DNA of 64,000 nucleotides from Perca fluviatilis (taxonomy: Eukaryota > Chordata > Actinopteri > Perciformes > Percidae). The DNA lies in contig NC_053126.1 of assembly GCF_010015445.1 (NCBI RefSeq), positions 5,358,249 to 5,422,248 on the forward strand. Direction: 5' to 3'. The notes beneath the pieces are model-generated. The model worked only from the letters and a program-made list of their open reading frames with translations. It was not told the origin of the DNA and made no database searches. Both the position numbers and the translations under genes were made by a program. This document shows positions 1-32,381 of this stretch, piece after piece (positions within the stretch are counted from its first letter, which is position 1; each line of letters begins with the position of its first letter).

Positions 1-400
1 GTATCTTTTTGTTGCGTCTCGTTTTTTATTTTAGCCAACAGCGAAACGTTAAGAAGTCTTCTTAAATCTACCCGACTGACAGCCACAATCATATCTGCAA
101 TTTGTCAAAAAAAGGTGAAAGGCGGAAATATCAGTCAATGCTATTTCATAATACAACTTGGACAAAAGCAGGGTGAGAGGTCCGTTCATTAGAAGACCCG
201 GTCAAATATGGTGGACATGTAACCCGATCAGTCCTCCATACAATCAGAGATAAATAGGCTAATATTTAATAGGCTATCATATTTAGAGGTTATTCTGTCA
301 AGCGTGCAAAGAAGACATTGTCCCGATCCCAAAACAAAGCCACGCTGACACACCCCTGCATGCACTTCAACGAGCGTAGATTAACAGAAATGTTACTTAC

Positions 401-476
401 CGCATTGGGTGCGCTAGTAGGTTGAGGATGATCAGCGTGTGCGAGAGTGTGCCTTAACTCGGCGAGTATTATATAA
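401..476 (-). promoter_or_regulatory. TATA promoter and first exon of a gene off the left edge
   Basis: On the minus strand TTATATAA (469-476) is followed about 30 bases later by a predicted start near 440, and a strong donor GCG|GTAAGTAAC places an exon end at 401. No ATG-led ORF of note lies in the exon, so it is likely non-coding. Human synteny would put CSDC2 next to POLR3H, in this orientation relative to ACO2; this naming is a guess. Confidence 0.4.
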
Positions 477-1731
477 CGACTTATTAAATAAATAAGTCGA
501 CCAAATCCGTGCAGTCCGACGGAAAACCCTGGCGTGACGACGCGAGGGCTGCTGAGTCTGCGCAGCTGGCGGAGATTCCAATGGCGTGATGATGAGAGAG
601 TGTGTGTGTGTGTGCGTGCGTGTATATATATATATATATCACCTTTATGCAGCTGTTTTTGTGCTGCTCTATTATGGGAAAGGATGTGTAAAAAAAAAAA
701 AAACTCCAGTAATGCAATGGACTTTACATTTTACAATTTCATCTTTCATCACAGATACAAAACAATGTCTGAATTGAATGTCTAACAATGGGTAAGAATG
801 TGTATGTGGGGCATGAGTGAGGCTTGTGTGTGTGTGTGTATATATGTTAGATTTTAGCTCGTATTTAAATGCTGCAAATTGAATTGCTCCAACAACATTT
901 TGTTGTATAAATATATGCAATGACAATAAATATCTATCAAAGATGAGTGAAGAGAGCCCTCATATATACAATACAAATATGAGATGGATGCACCGAGTCT
1001 GCAGTACTAGTTATTTACATGGTAAATCATTTCATCCTTTTCTTAAGCGGAGCTTTCTTTAGGCTATATTTCTCTAAGGAGGGTCACATGCTAACCATGT
1101 ATTTTTGTTGATATAAACTCTATAGTATATATCTATAGTCTGACCTAGTTTCACAACAGACAACTGGCTATGCAGTTGTCACATGAAACACAGCCTACTG
1201 CATTTCTGATCGCACAACAAACACAAGTACGTGTGGCTTATTAAACTAACAGTGACAGACATAAAGAGTGCAGAGAGCAGATCTGTTACAAGCAAGCAGG
1301 ACGGTGTCCTTCACTGGCCTTCAAACTGTAGGATTTAAAGGCCGCTCACTAATCCGTTTTGATATACTTCCCATAATAACACAAAATGACAAATCACAAC
1401 CACTCACGCAGATGATAAGCCCTTTTACTGTGAGACAAAATAGACGCACACAATATTACAAAGGTTGTTAAATAAATTGAGGATGCGTGCACAAAATCCT
1501 TTGGGAGAGGTAAAATCTCAAATACAAATTAAATATTTTAAGCTTGAAATTGTTTTGTCCCACTGAAAAAACTGTTTTTATTGTTGCACGGTTACCTGTG
1601 TTTAGATCTTGATGATGCAACTGAGTTTTAAACTGTCCTGTGGGTCTAATTTCTATCAACAAAAATATCCCTCAGCCTTATTTCTCTCACTTTCAACCTC
1701 AAGTCTGTCGGTAAGATGTTCCATCGTTAGG

Positions 1732-2289
1732 GGTCAATGTAACACTTATCAGTTCAATTTTCTAAACACAAACGGACATTTGGAAAAACAGAAAAATGGG
1801 TTCCAATATCCAATTTTTCATTTTTTTTCCGCCTTGACAAATTAAAAAATTGGAGCTTTAACCTGTTTTTATTCAGAGGATCAGAAATTTAGAAAATTAC
1901 AAAATTGCGTCTGGGCTCCAATTATTCAATACTGCCATGGTATTCTCTCCCTCGTTCTTCTAGCTACCCCACCCCAAACCATCAGTTGCACCTCTGACCT
2001 CAAAGTCTGTCAGTTTTGGTTTTTTTTGGTCCATATGTAGTTAATGAGCTGCATATTCCACAAAGTAGAGGAAGAGAATACCATTACAGTATTGAATAAT
2101 TGGAGCTCAGACGCAATTTTGTAATTTTCTCAATTTCTGATCCTCTGAATAAAAAACTGAAAATTGGAAAAACGGGTTAATTTTTTTAATTTGTCAAGGT
2201 GGAAAAGAATTGATATTTGAACCCATTTTTCTGTTTTTCCAAATATCCGTTTGTTCTTAGAAAATTGAACTGATAAGCGTTACACGGAC
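1732..2289. mobile_element. fold-back MITE-like element
   Basis: Arms of about 210 bases (from 1732 and back from 2289) are inverted copies; ends read GGTCAATGTAACACTTATCAG-like, shown here as GGTCAATGTAACACTTATC and its near-complement. The spacer is about 130 bases. A 7-bp CGTTAGG occurs directly outside both ends (1725-1731, 2290-2296), a target duplication. No coding capacity. Confidence 0.75.
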
Positions 2290-2712
2290 CGTTAGGCGCC
2301 ACATCGTTTTCATCCCTGACAGATGCTGCTCAGGGTTCAACACCTCCTACTTTGAGCCATTTACGTCAGATTTTATAACCTGTGTATGTCCGACTGTCAC
2401 GCCAAAGTAGTGATGACGTTGAGATTCAAATGATTAATGGCCTAATTCTTTTGAATTGGGGGTCAAAATCTCACCAAATGTCCATTGAATTATTCTGTAG
2501 GGTCAATTTCACATATGTACACATGAAGCTGGCGTGTTCAGGGCAGTATTATAAAAAAACAACAACAATCAGTCTCAATGTGACATCACATCTTGGTTCA
2601 GGGAGCTGCTCGACGTTGTGTCTTGACTTGTGTACCAACGTCCTGGGTTCTGTGTCTCCAGCTGGCCGTCTCTCGTCACGATGGTCGAGCTGTCAGTTGC
2701 CACCAAATGTCG

Positions 2713-2789
2713 TCTTCTTCTTCTTCTTCTTCTTCTTCTTCTTCTTCTTCTTCTTCTTCTTCTTCTTCTTCTTCTTCTTCTTCTTCTTC
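2713..2789. repeat. (TTC)n / (GAA)n trinucleotide repeat
   Basis: About 26 uninterrupted TTC units on the plus strand, which is (GAA)n in the polr3h transcript, beginning five bases after the stop codon. Confidence 0.95.
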
Positions 2790-2793
2790 AGCG

Positions 2794-8182
<5,389 letters not shown>

Positions 8183-8196
8183 GATGCAGACTACAC

Positions 8197-8231
8197 TCTG
8201 TGAGCATCTACTCACTTACACACACATAATG

Positions 8232-8282
<51 letters not shown>

Positions 8283-8520
8283 GCTGCTGTGGTAAAACAA
8301 CCGGACCGCACTGTCAGCTGGGCTGGGAGGTGTCGCCTGTTTTCAGGACAGCGTTTCTTGTTTCTCCACAGCGGAGATGAATTTTATTTTATCAACAAAT
8401 GTTCAAAATCGAGCTAAAGACTACAGGTAAGGTATAACAATCTACAGCAAACTCACAGGAGCATCCATGATGTCTCCACGTGATTATTTACGACAGTGCG
8501 CTTTACGACATGTCGCAAAA
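8197..8520 (-). promoter_or_regulatory. polr3h 5' end: probable leader exon and promoter
   Basis: Upstream of the polr3h start, an acceptor-like CTCACAG ends at 8198, preceded by a (GT)n tract rather than a clean polypyrimidine tract. Further up, a donor-like CCT|GTGAGT sits near 8450, so a short non-coding first exon around 8450-8510 is likely. A CACGTG E-box lies at 8478-8483. No TATA box is obvious. The position of the transcription start is inferred. Confidence 0.4.
8233..8281. repeat. (CA)n microsatellite
   Basis: Uninterrupted CA dinucleotides upstream of the polr3h coding start. Confidence 0.95.
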
Positions 8521-11500
8521 CTTAAAGGTGCAGTGCCCATTTTTAAAGCTCTATTTGTTAATATATGTCATTATTTTTCTTTGCATTGCCATAACTTGGT
8601 ATTTGGTTTTCATACTTTTCACAGATTTTAAAATTAAATTAAATTCCCAAACTCGTTAAGTTTAATGATATTATTAGCCAATTATCATATACTGTACATA
8701 GATGAAAATTGTCTGGTACCACACCGTTAGCTGCTAGAAGCCTGTATATCTATTGGAACAATCACTTTATCTTATTATTGATTTCATTAAACAAAGAAAA
8801 ACACAAAAACATCCACTTCGGAATTGTATCTTTATTAATTGACCAGTCATTTTGTAATTGTCAAGATATTTGAAATCTCTCAAGCAACAAAACTGCAGGC
8901 GTTTTCAATCATCTACTTTTACAAAGTCAGATTTGATTGCAGAAACCGGAGTGTAAGGGGGAATCATCACTATGAGAAAACACCTGTTCATAATCCATAT
9001 TTATTTGCCGTGTCTGAACAAACGAAGCATGGAGTAAAATGGATTTCAAACACATCAGAGGGAAGCCTGACCAAGCACACCTGAGTACAAAATGACACAG
9101 TCGGCATTCCTTCATGAACAACATCATTTGGATTTGTCACATTACAGTAGCGCTTTTAAAACTCAAAAGGAACCAGTGAACAACAAAGTATTATTTTACA
9201 TCGAAGTACAAGCAAACTGCCGTTTTAAATGTGCTGACAGAGAACAAGGGATGGTCAAATGCATCAGTATTTTTTCGAATGCGTGAATTCTGTACAAAGC
9301 AGCCCCCTGTGCATAACCAAATAATTATGGACATGGTGATTTATTTGAAAGATCATATAATAATGTGTTATTTCCCCAAATACAATGGCTATGGATAACC
9401 ATTACTTCTCAACATCTCAGTATTTTCATTAGGCATCTTTGGCAGTAAATCGGACACACTGGTGAGGAGTGTTTAACCATCAAAGTGACAAACTTTATGA
9501 GGGGCAAAAAGAAATGAGGATTCTCAAAGTGTTGAGTGGTTGAGTGAACAGGTAACCCCTACAGGGAATCATTCGTGTCCAACATATATCTTTAAAAGTT
9601 GGTCTGCTGCTATTTCAAATCATCTGTGTCCCTGAAAACAGTTTGAAAGAAAACTAAAAAATTAAGAAAAATACACAAAACCGTCATGAGTCACCTTCCT
9701 AAAAATGACAAGGACCTTTTTCGCTGTCAAAGCCCAGCAGTAACCGACAGCTACAATCCGATATCTGCGCTGGAATTTAACTCCCAATCCGAGACTGGTG
9801 TGTGAAACCACTAGGTTAATGGGGCTTCAGCTTATTGAAGACAACAGAGGGGACTCCATGCCATGACATTATGTTACAAGTCTTCACAAACAAGAGTTAG
9901 CGGCTCTCATTTAGAAAGCACAGCTAGCATACATCATGCTTGATCTCTCTCTCTCTTTGTTTATATATCTATATAATGATTTATCATTTATGTACACACC
10001 TCTATACAAAGTGCAGCTATATATCACACATTTACACACAGGTCCAAATTTAGTAACTTGTTTAGTACATAGGGATTGACCTCAGGAACTGTAATAATCC
10101 GAAGGGTTTTTACTTCCTAGACAGCAGAAAGAAGAAGTGATGGATTTATAGACTCTGGTCGATGATAAGAGCTAAACATAGAAGACTAGCAGTACTCCAA
10201 CATAAAACATAGCAGCAATTATGTCAAACATCCCTATGCCCACAACAATACCTAACCAGACGGTTTCATTAGCGCACACTAGGGTATACATCATGGTAAA
10301 ACTCTGGTTTATACCAATAAAGAATTATCTTGGATTTCTACTGTCTGAAAACTTGCGTATCCACAATGAATATTACAAGTTGTATGTCAGTCCTATAGTC
10401 TCACACACACACACAACAGAGATGTGCGCTGAAGAGTGAAATGTTTGCAGACGATAAAATGAAAGCGTAGCAAAGCGCCCCTGAAACTACTTCCACAACT
10501 CTACAAAGTGCTAGTGTACAGGCATCTGGACACTAGATTGTGCGTTACTTTGTGTATCAAGACAGCAGGCCTGCTCATGCTGCGTAGGAACCAAACCTCA
10601 ACCTGAAAAAAAAACATGCAAGTCATAAGACAAGCAACAGCCTGTCATCTCCCATTACAGCTACACAAGGCAATTTCACACGCTGCCAACTCCAGATGAT
10701 AGTGAGGAGAGAGACACAGAGAAACCACGATAACAGAACGTTTGAGAAGCATTGTTCCAGAGGGTGTACAGTAATTGGGGATAATGAGACGAAAGACCTA
10801 CTATAGAAGAGAAGAGCTTTCTCTGGATATATCGTGGCAGACTTTTCATGACACTGTTATGCTGCAATTTCCTCTGGGCACGGAAGAGTTCCTGTGTCTA
10901 TACCGCACACATACGAATTTACATTAAATATATCTTGCCAAGTGTAGCTTTGAAGTCTAACAACATAAATGTGATTTCAGCCTATTACCCCAAACATATC
11001 AGGTTGTGGTTTGGACTGCACGAGTCAGCCTGGTGAGAACAACAAGAGAGACGGGATGAGCAAAGAGGAACACACAGATGCGAACACAGACCGATGTTAA
11101 CCCCCGATAAAAATAATCATGCACAACACACATACACACAGGACAAAACACAGATGGAAAGGAAAAAAAAAATGGAAAGGCTAGCGCTAACACAATGGCA
11201 TTATGTGTTGTGTGGTTTGTCGTCCCAGTCCCGAGTTTTCACACAATGGGGTGTTATATCATGCAAAAAGACAGAGAACGAGTCAAGCAAGCTATAGAAG
11301 AGCAGCAGGAAAACACAAGATCTCAGACAGAGTGAATGGGCTGTAACCGTATCGGGACCATGGGATTTCAATAATGCCGCTTACAGTAAATAAGTGTGCC
11401 TGGTATTTTGTTTACAGTGTGGCTCCCAACTACAATTAGTGAGGAAACGCATGCTCAAGTCGTTTAGTGGAGAATATACACGTAGAATTCTAGAGAACAC

Positions 11501-11987
11501 GTGGGAAAGAGGTGACCCGTCTGGAGATAATGAAGGAAAAGTACATTCAGTGAGCTTATCGAGCTGTTTGGATGGAGACTACTGAAACAAACATTAAATA
11601 GGAGGTATGATTGATAACAAGAACTGTCTGGTCTTGGGGTGGATTTTGCAGTTTAATAATTTAAAGCAGAAAGCGGTCGGTTAACTCGTCACTGCTTCAC
11701 CAATTTTATTTGATATTCTGCAACTAACTTTATTAATCCAGGGTCTGAATCATTAAAGATGGTATACAGTGTACGTGATAATAAATTATGCTTTATGTTA
11801 ATGCTTCCACCAGGCTGCATTTTCACAAAATTAGGATAAGAAACTGTTCAATAGAGAAAGATGAGCGTCTGTGTATGAAACATTTAGCGAGACGCTGCAG
11901 GGTAACACTCAATGAACCGCTAAGCTTGACAAACCTGATGTTAAACTGAGGAGTGCTGCCGGTACGAACAATGCTGCCTAATACAAA

Positions 11988-11989
<2 letters not shown>

Positions 11990-12022
<33 letters not shown>
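11990..12022. repeat. (CA)n microsatellite
   Basis: Uninterrupted CA repeat downstream of aco2. Confidence 0.95.
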
Positions 12023-12023
<1 letters not shown>

Positions 12024-12150
12024 GCTAAGCTGAGCTAAGAGTGCGTTTGTGTAATTCTGCCTGTCGAAGTGCTTTTACAGTAATCCTGTCTGTGCATGTA
12101 CAGTATATGTTTGTGTGTAAGTGTGTGCGCTTTTAATTTGTACAGCGACC

Positions 12151-12151
<1 letters not shown>

Positions 12152-12248
<97 letters not shown>
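12152..12248. repeat. (GT)n microsatellite, about 48 units
   Basis: Uninterrupted TG repeat 170 bases beyond the aco2 stop, probably within the aco2 3' UTR as (CA)n. Confidence 0.95.
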
Positions 12249-12249
<1 letters not shown>

Positions 12250-12421
12250 GTTTTTACTGAGCATGACTACAGCTGTCCCATCAACCAACCAGTCTGGTTA
12301 CCATCTACCGTTCACATCGTCTCTTCCTCTTTGCGAAGCCCCTCTCTAGGCCAACATTTCTCCCTTTCTTAACCCCATTCCAAGGCCCCTCGATTGGCCC
12401 CGCCTCCCTCCTCTCTGCCAA

Positions 12422-26560
<14,139 letters not shown>

Positions 26561-28379
26561 TTTGTTCACTGACAAAGATGATAGTGTCGCCCTCATGTGA
26601 CGTAACTGGCTTAAGGAGCTCCTTAATTTATTATTGGGCTACATTTTTTAAATGCGATCTATTGTTTTTATTTTCCACTTTTTCCACTTCTGATATTTTT
26701 AGTCATCTGTTTTTTTAAAGTTATATGAAATCTATTATCTCTGAATTTGTACCTTTTACATTCTTAATAAAGTTAATAAAAAAAATAGAAAATATGATTG
26801 GGTTAAATAAAAATGAATAAAAAAGACTAAATGTACCGTAATCAAGTACATATAAATATGTTTATGATTAAAATAGATTTTTATCATTATTATTATTATT
26901 ATTATTGTTAGTATACCATAAATATTGTTAAGAAATAAAAAGCAGTTATTGTCCCTTACAGTCCTTCTCTGAACTCTCTTTTGACGTCTTTTAAAATGCA
27001 TCATCCAACATCCTGAACACCTTTATTTCATATAAATCTAATCTTGTTCTCATGTACAAACTAGGCATGAAAAGTAACAAACATTTACTTGAGTACTGTA
27101 CCTAAAAGTAACACCTCCTAAATTAAGAATTCCAATATGTTATTTCCGTGGCCTTAGCCTGGGAAAACCCTGACGAAATTTGAGATTTGCTCTGCAAGTC
27201 CAAGTTCACTCTCAGTTACAATTGAGAAAGGTCTGGTGTCAACCAGGTTACCATGGCCTATAGGAAATATTTAACATTTGTGACATAAACTAGGCTACTC
27301 ACTTTCAAAGCCATAAACCAGAGAATTACGTCTCAATCTTGTGATGTCATCAAGTATTAAAATTCTGGCGCTGCTCCATGGAAAATGGCCCATTTGATTC
27401 ACTTTTGTACTATCTGTTCCCTTGATGTGTAATTTACAACCTTGTTGTTTTGAAAATATTCTCTCCCTGAAATACATCACACTACTTATAAATACACTTT
27501 GTCCTGGAGATAAAAGCCAATAATCTATCAAATGCCTTGAAATTACTTTATTGTCAATAACATATGCCTGAAATGAATCTTGTTTTATACCTTCTTAAGT
27601 AAGGTTTAAAATATGGCTATCAACTGTGTTTCTGTTAAACAAAGATTTGTGGATGTGTGTGTTTCAATTCATTCAAATTGATTCATTTTGGTGAATATAA
27701 AGTCCACAACCACAGTCCAACTCATAAATACTATAGATGCCTGACCCTACAGTTAAGAAAACTGAAAAAGTGTCTATTCATAATCAACCTGGAGTCAACA
27801 AAAAAGCTAAAGCACGTCTTAACCATAGACTGTAAATATGAACAGTCTATGGTCTTAACACTCAACCACGCACCATTTAGTGATAAGAACATCATTTCCC
27901 ACAAGCCCCTGGTAAGAGTCAGGTTGCTTTAGCTGCTGAATGGACGCTGCAGCCCAATAATCTGTTGGTCCTTCCCCCATCTCAGCCAATAGAGACTCTG
28001 TTGCTATCACCGCTTATATTTTTAGCAAATTGTTCAGCACCGTAGGAAACTACAAATATCCCTCCGCCAATTAAACTAGAGCCCGTTAGGTAAACATGGA
28101 GTAAAAATGTCCTCATTTTCTGTGTTTTGGCGTCTCTAATTTTCGAGGAAGACAGTGAAGAGTGAGTGAAGAGTTATCTTTTTTTATTATTACTTCAAAA
28201 TCAATCTGCTGGTTAAAATTAATATAGCCTAAATACTGTGCGTAGAGATGTCATCAACGATCGGCTGACAGAATAAAATATGCATAAATACCGTTATATG
28301 GGAAAATAAAGCAGCAGCTACTATAATATGATGAAGAAAGTAGTCCCTGCCGTCACGGGCATGTAGGCGAGTCACAGTG
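26561..28379. other. aco2-tob2 intergenic region, divergent promoters
   Basis: The two flanking genes are transcribed away from each other. No coding exon was found. An AT-rich stretch with (ATT)n lies at 26880-26910, and a short hairpin at about 27822-27853 has arms AACCATAGACTGT and ACAGTCTATGGT. In human, PHF5A sits head-to-head with ACO2; I saw no PHF5A coding sequence here. Confidence 0.5.
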
Positions 28380-28644
28380 TATAAATACGCCGGGTTGTCA
28401 AACAGTAAAGTTTCTCTGGACCCTCCATACAATCTGTCAGCTGAAGACGAACTGGAAAACCCTTCGGCCGTTGGAGAACTGGGGCAGCAATGAAATAAAT
28501 CAACACCACTAAGGTCAAAAAGACCCAGTGGTCAGCATCTCAACCAAACGACTCGACAGATCCGCCTTGAAATCCCAGACAACCCAAGAGGAATACAACA
28601 GAAACGCAGGAGTACAAGTCACGCTAGGACATCAGTGACAATAG
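28380..28644 (+). promoter_or_regulatory. tob2 promoter and non-coding first exon
   Basis: A TATAAATA box lies at 28380-28387, giving an expected start near 28410. The presumed first exon ends at 28644 with a consensus donor, ATAG|GTAAGT. The next acceptor (TTTCTTCAG) ends at 32256, so exon 2 begins at 32257 and carries the rest of the leader and the whole coding region. Assignment to tob2 rests on strand, position and the splice signals. Confidence 0.6.
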
Positions 28645-31600
28645 GTAAGTAATTGAATGTCAGCCGGTGTATGAAATAGGCTAAATGTATCTAAATATGC
28701 GTACAGGCATGTGCATTGTCAACAGCATGTTGCTGTGTGTTGTTTTTTTGGGCTTAGCTTGCCTAAATGCGCTGACTATAATGAATGACTGTACTGGTTC
28801 AGCCTTTTGAATGAGGACTCAGCTTTTGTTTTTGTCTTCGCCCGTTATATATATAAATATATAATAAAAAAAGCTATAAGCGGACTTTGAGAGGGTCACT
28901 TCAGCTAATATATATTAGCTGAAGTTTGAAATCCTTTCTCTTTCGTTTTATGTGTTTATGCTGAGAAGGGATTCTCTTCTTTATTGCTTTGAGCACATAC
29001 TCGGTCGATATGTTAACCACTTAATTAGCCTTTTATAATTTAATTTAACGTTACAGCGAGAATCTATAATGTGGGGGGATACTTTGCATGTCAGCTGAAC
29101 CAGCGTCCTTTCTGCTCCGGTGCCTTTTGACTGACATATGGCAGTAATCCCCCAGGTAGACCCTGCTTCTTATTATCTTAGCTTGTCATCACACATGCAA
29201 ACCTGGATGGCATTTCTCCAATCTCACCCTCACCTTGCATATTTAACTCCATTATTTGGCGTCTGCAGCATATTCCCAACTCAAAGACGTCTATGCATAT
29301 TAATCAGTTCTTTTGGGGGAAAACTACAAGTGAGGGGCATTCAGCAAAAGGAACAGTGTGTCTTATTCTTGCTGCTGTAACACAGAAATGTCCCAGTTTG
29401 GGATCAATAGACCAATCTATCTATCTAAAATCACAATAATGTCCTATTTTATTGAGGTTGTATGTGCGTGGTGACCCCCTTAGTTCAGGCAGGCCTCTAT
29501 ATTTTGCTCTTAACCCTCAATTATAATATTTCTAAAGGGGCTTTTGCCTTCATATATCTATTTTGTGTATGTATTGCACATTAGCTTGTGCTACTCACTG
29601 TAGATCTGGTGCTTAAAAGCTAAAACCTGGCATGTAGTGGATGCTCTGCAGCATGCAGTGTCACACATTTGCAACTCTGATAATGAGTCCATGTAAACAA
29701 AAATAGCACTATAGATCCTGCTGTTGTTGCTCCGACCCGCAACAACAGGCCTGGTAAAAATGAATGCAGCCCCTTTTTTTTTTAAGCTGTGTGACAAATC
29801 TGCAGGTGAAGAATACAAATATGAACACGGAGAGGGGATTTATATTTCTTTTTTATTCAAATTGCAATCTGTGGTTTATGATTTAGACCATGTATTAGAT
29901 GTAGAAATCTGCACATATTAACTGAGCCATTCCTCTAATGTCATTGAATGACATTGGATCTTGAGTATCTTGCTGTTTCCTTTTTTATAATGAGAGGTAT
30001 CAAATGCAGTATAGATAGATAAATAGGGATGCTGTAGGTAGCTTAGCTGTGTGTGCACTCAAGGCTTTTAGTGATGATGGCTGTTGCAGGTGATGGACCG
30101 GTGGATTCTCCTGTACTCAGAGATCCTTTTCTACAGTCCCTTCAACTCATTTTTAACTCTGGTAGAGGAGAGGAATTTGCACCATAGATGATGCAAAAGG
30201 GGCTGTATTTATAGCCCATTCTAACCCCCCTCCTCCCACCCCCCACCCAAATCTTATTCTTCAATGTCACCTTTTTCCTGCGATAGGGGAAATGTAAATC
30301 TCGTCTTGAACTTGCTCTCCCGGAGCCCTGCGTTCCAGCTTTATCTGTAATAACATTAGAATTGTCTTTAATCGGCAGCGTCTTTCTAATCTTAGCTGCT
30401 GAATCCCCATCTGGCAGGGAAGTGAATGTGAGTGAATTGTTTGTGTGTGTATGCGTATGGGAGGGGGTGATCGCATGCCACGCACTGCATGGTGGGAAAT
30501 GGTGTTCTGTGAAGTCAACTAACTGTCCTTCCATTTTACACCTCTTTTGTAAATCTTGTGGTCTGTTTTTTCTTCTTCTTTTTGCGTGTAATCTCGCCTT
30601 CAGTTTGACTCTGCGTGGTGACGAACGGACTCGGCTGTTGAAGCATTAAGCAGGAGGCACTCCATGGGATCGGGTTCAGATTATAAAGGATTTATGAAGC
30701 CCACAACACAGCATCTGTTACATCCATCAGTAGATCTTGCAGTCGATGAAACCAAAATATAAAACGTGTACCAGTGCTGTCTGTTGTTGAATAAGAATAG
30801 TGGAGGTGTAAGTTCATTTGCTCACCTCTTAACAAACCAGATAGATTCTGTAGTGTCAGTGAAACTGATATTTTCCCCTCATCATGCATAACAAATCTTC
30901 TTTATTTTTGCTATGCTGTATTATAAAAATATATAATTTAACTCCAAAAGGCATTATGGTGAGCTTTTCACACTTTCCCCTAAAAGCTCTTTAAAACTCT
31001 CTCTGATGAAGGCTCTGTGCCAAAACACACAAGCATATTTTTGTGTGTGATGTGAGCCAAATAAACAAGTGTTTGTCCTCCTCAACTTGGAAATTTGAGA
31101 TGTGTTTTTTTTTTTTTTGTAACTATGCTCATTGGATTTTGTGTCGAGCACTCCACTGAGAATCCCGTTGTTGAAGCGCAACCTCCTTTTCCAATACTCT
31201 ATTGAATCCATCTTTGATTGCTTCAAAGGCATTTCACAACAAAATGTCGAGTTTAAAAAAATGAATAAATAAGTGAATCATTGTTTCAATGCCCTCACAG
31301 GTCCGTAAATGTCTCAATTCATAGCGTATTAAGCAGTGACCCTTCCACTGGACTCGTACATGCAGGCGTGTATATTTCTTGCTTACATTACAGCAGTGAC
31401 CTATATGGAGGCTGGAGTGTGCCACTCAAATAATTATGTAAATCAATAAAGCGTTCACATTCATGAGGATTTCACAAGTAGAGCTGCAAAGATTATTCGA
31501 TTAAATTAATAACAACCATTTTGAAATTTGAAAAAAGTCAAAATTCTCTGATTCCAGCTTCTTAAATGTGAATGTCTTCTAGTTTCTTCGCTCCTCTGTG

Positions 31601-32256
31601 ACCGTAAGCTTCAATTATCTTTTGAGTTGTGGACAAAACAAGACATTTGAGGACGTCCTCTTGGGCTTTTTTTCTTGGTCTCTGCATTTTTCCCAATTTT
31701 CTGACATTTTATAGACCAAACAACTAATCGATTTAATCGCGAAAATAATCGACAAATTAATCAACAATGAAAATAATCATTAGTTGCAGCCCTACACACA
31801 AGTTTCTGTTAATTTATTGTGACAAACGGTGCATTTTTAATTAGCAGCATTATTCTTCCTGTGATGCGGTTTGTGTGTGGGGGATTTTAGTTTAATTTTT
31901 GAACCGGCAGATAACAATAATATACACATTTCAGTATATTTTAGTGCTGTTGATTTCCAGACAAAAAACAAACATGTAAATAATATTTGCTTAAATGAAT
32001 AAAATGATGAGCTATGATTAATTACTGAACGGCTGTTTGTTCTCGTGGCACACTCCAGCCCCCATACAACTGAGGCTTTCTATATCCATTAAATACAGTA
32101 TGAGGCTGATTAATTGTCTACAGCTGCATAACCGTGTCCCTCTCCCTCTTTCTTTTTGATCCATCTCCCTTGATCACTCCTTAAATCTTCCTCTGGTTCT
32201 TTCCAGGTAAAATAACCGCTTTCTTCTGTTTTTTTTTTTGTTGTTTTTTTCTTCAG
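28645..32256 (+). other. tob2 5' UTR intron
   Basis: A 3.6-kb intron between the leader exon and the coding exon. It is AT-rich and contains one hAT-like element (31479-31794). No conserved coding stretch or RNA gene was recognised. A second acceptor-like CTTTCCAG ends near 32206, about 50 bases upstream of the preferred acceptor. Confidence 0.5.
31479..31794. mobile_element. hAT-like MITE
   Basis: Ends TAGAGCTGCAAAGATTATTC and the inverse of TAGGGCTGCAACTAATGATT, with nested ATCGATTA words; flanks share CACAAG-type 8-bp repeats. In the tob2 leader intron. Confidence 0.7.
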
Positions 32257-32345
32257 AGTTGGGACCTGAAAACATTGTTACGCATTTGTCGACGAAAAAA
32301 AGACAGCCTGCAACCTGCTGCCCCAGCCTTCAAGGTGCCTTTACC

Positions 32346-32381
32346 ATGGTGACCCTAAAGGAATCATACACTTTACAATAA
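32346..32381 (+). CDS. upstream ORF in tob2 leader (11 aa)
   Basis: An 11-codon ORF, MVTLKESYTLQ, begins with ACCATGG, a near-perfect Kozak context stronger than that of the main tob2 start (CAGCCATGC). It lies wholly within the second leader exon and stops at 32381, 99 bases before the main ATG. It is too short to be a meaningful protein; the likely role, if any, is translational control by reinitiation. Confidence 0.5.
   Translation: MVTLKESYTLQ

Larger units (their letters stand above)
441..2793. other. region between left promoter and polr3h last exon
   Basis: No coding exon found. It contains short TG and TA repeats (600-640, 825-845), a 558-bp fold-back element (1732-2289) and the GAA/TTC repeat. 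The polr3h 3' UTR must end somewhere here; minus-strand AATAAA motifs occur at about 1867-1872 and 1573-1578. Confidence 0.5.
8815..12421 (-). other. aco2 downstream region / possible long 3' UTR
   Basis: No coding exon was found here. Read on the minus strand there are AATAAA motifs at 11729-11734 and 11705-11710 (about 0.7 kb after the stop) and at 8831-8836 (3.6 kb after the stop, 350 bases before polr3h). The stretch is AT-rich with (GT)n at 12152-12248 and (CA)n at 11990-12022. Which poly(A) site is used cannot be decided from sequence. Confidence 0.4.
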
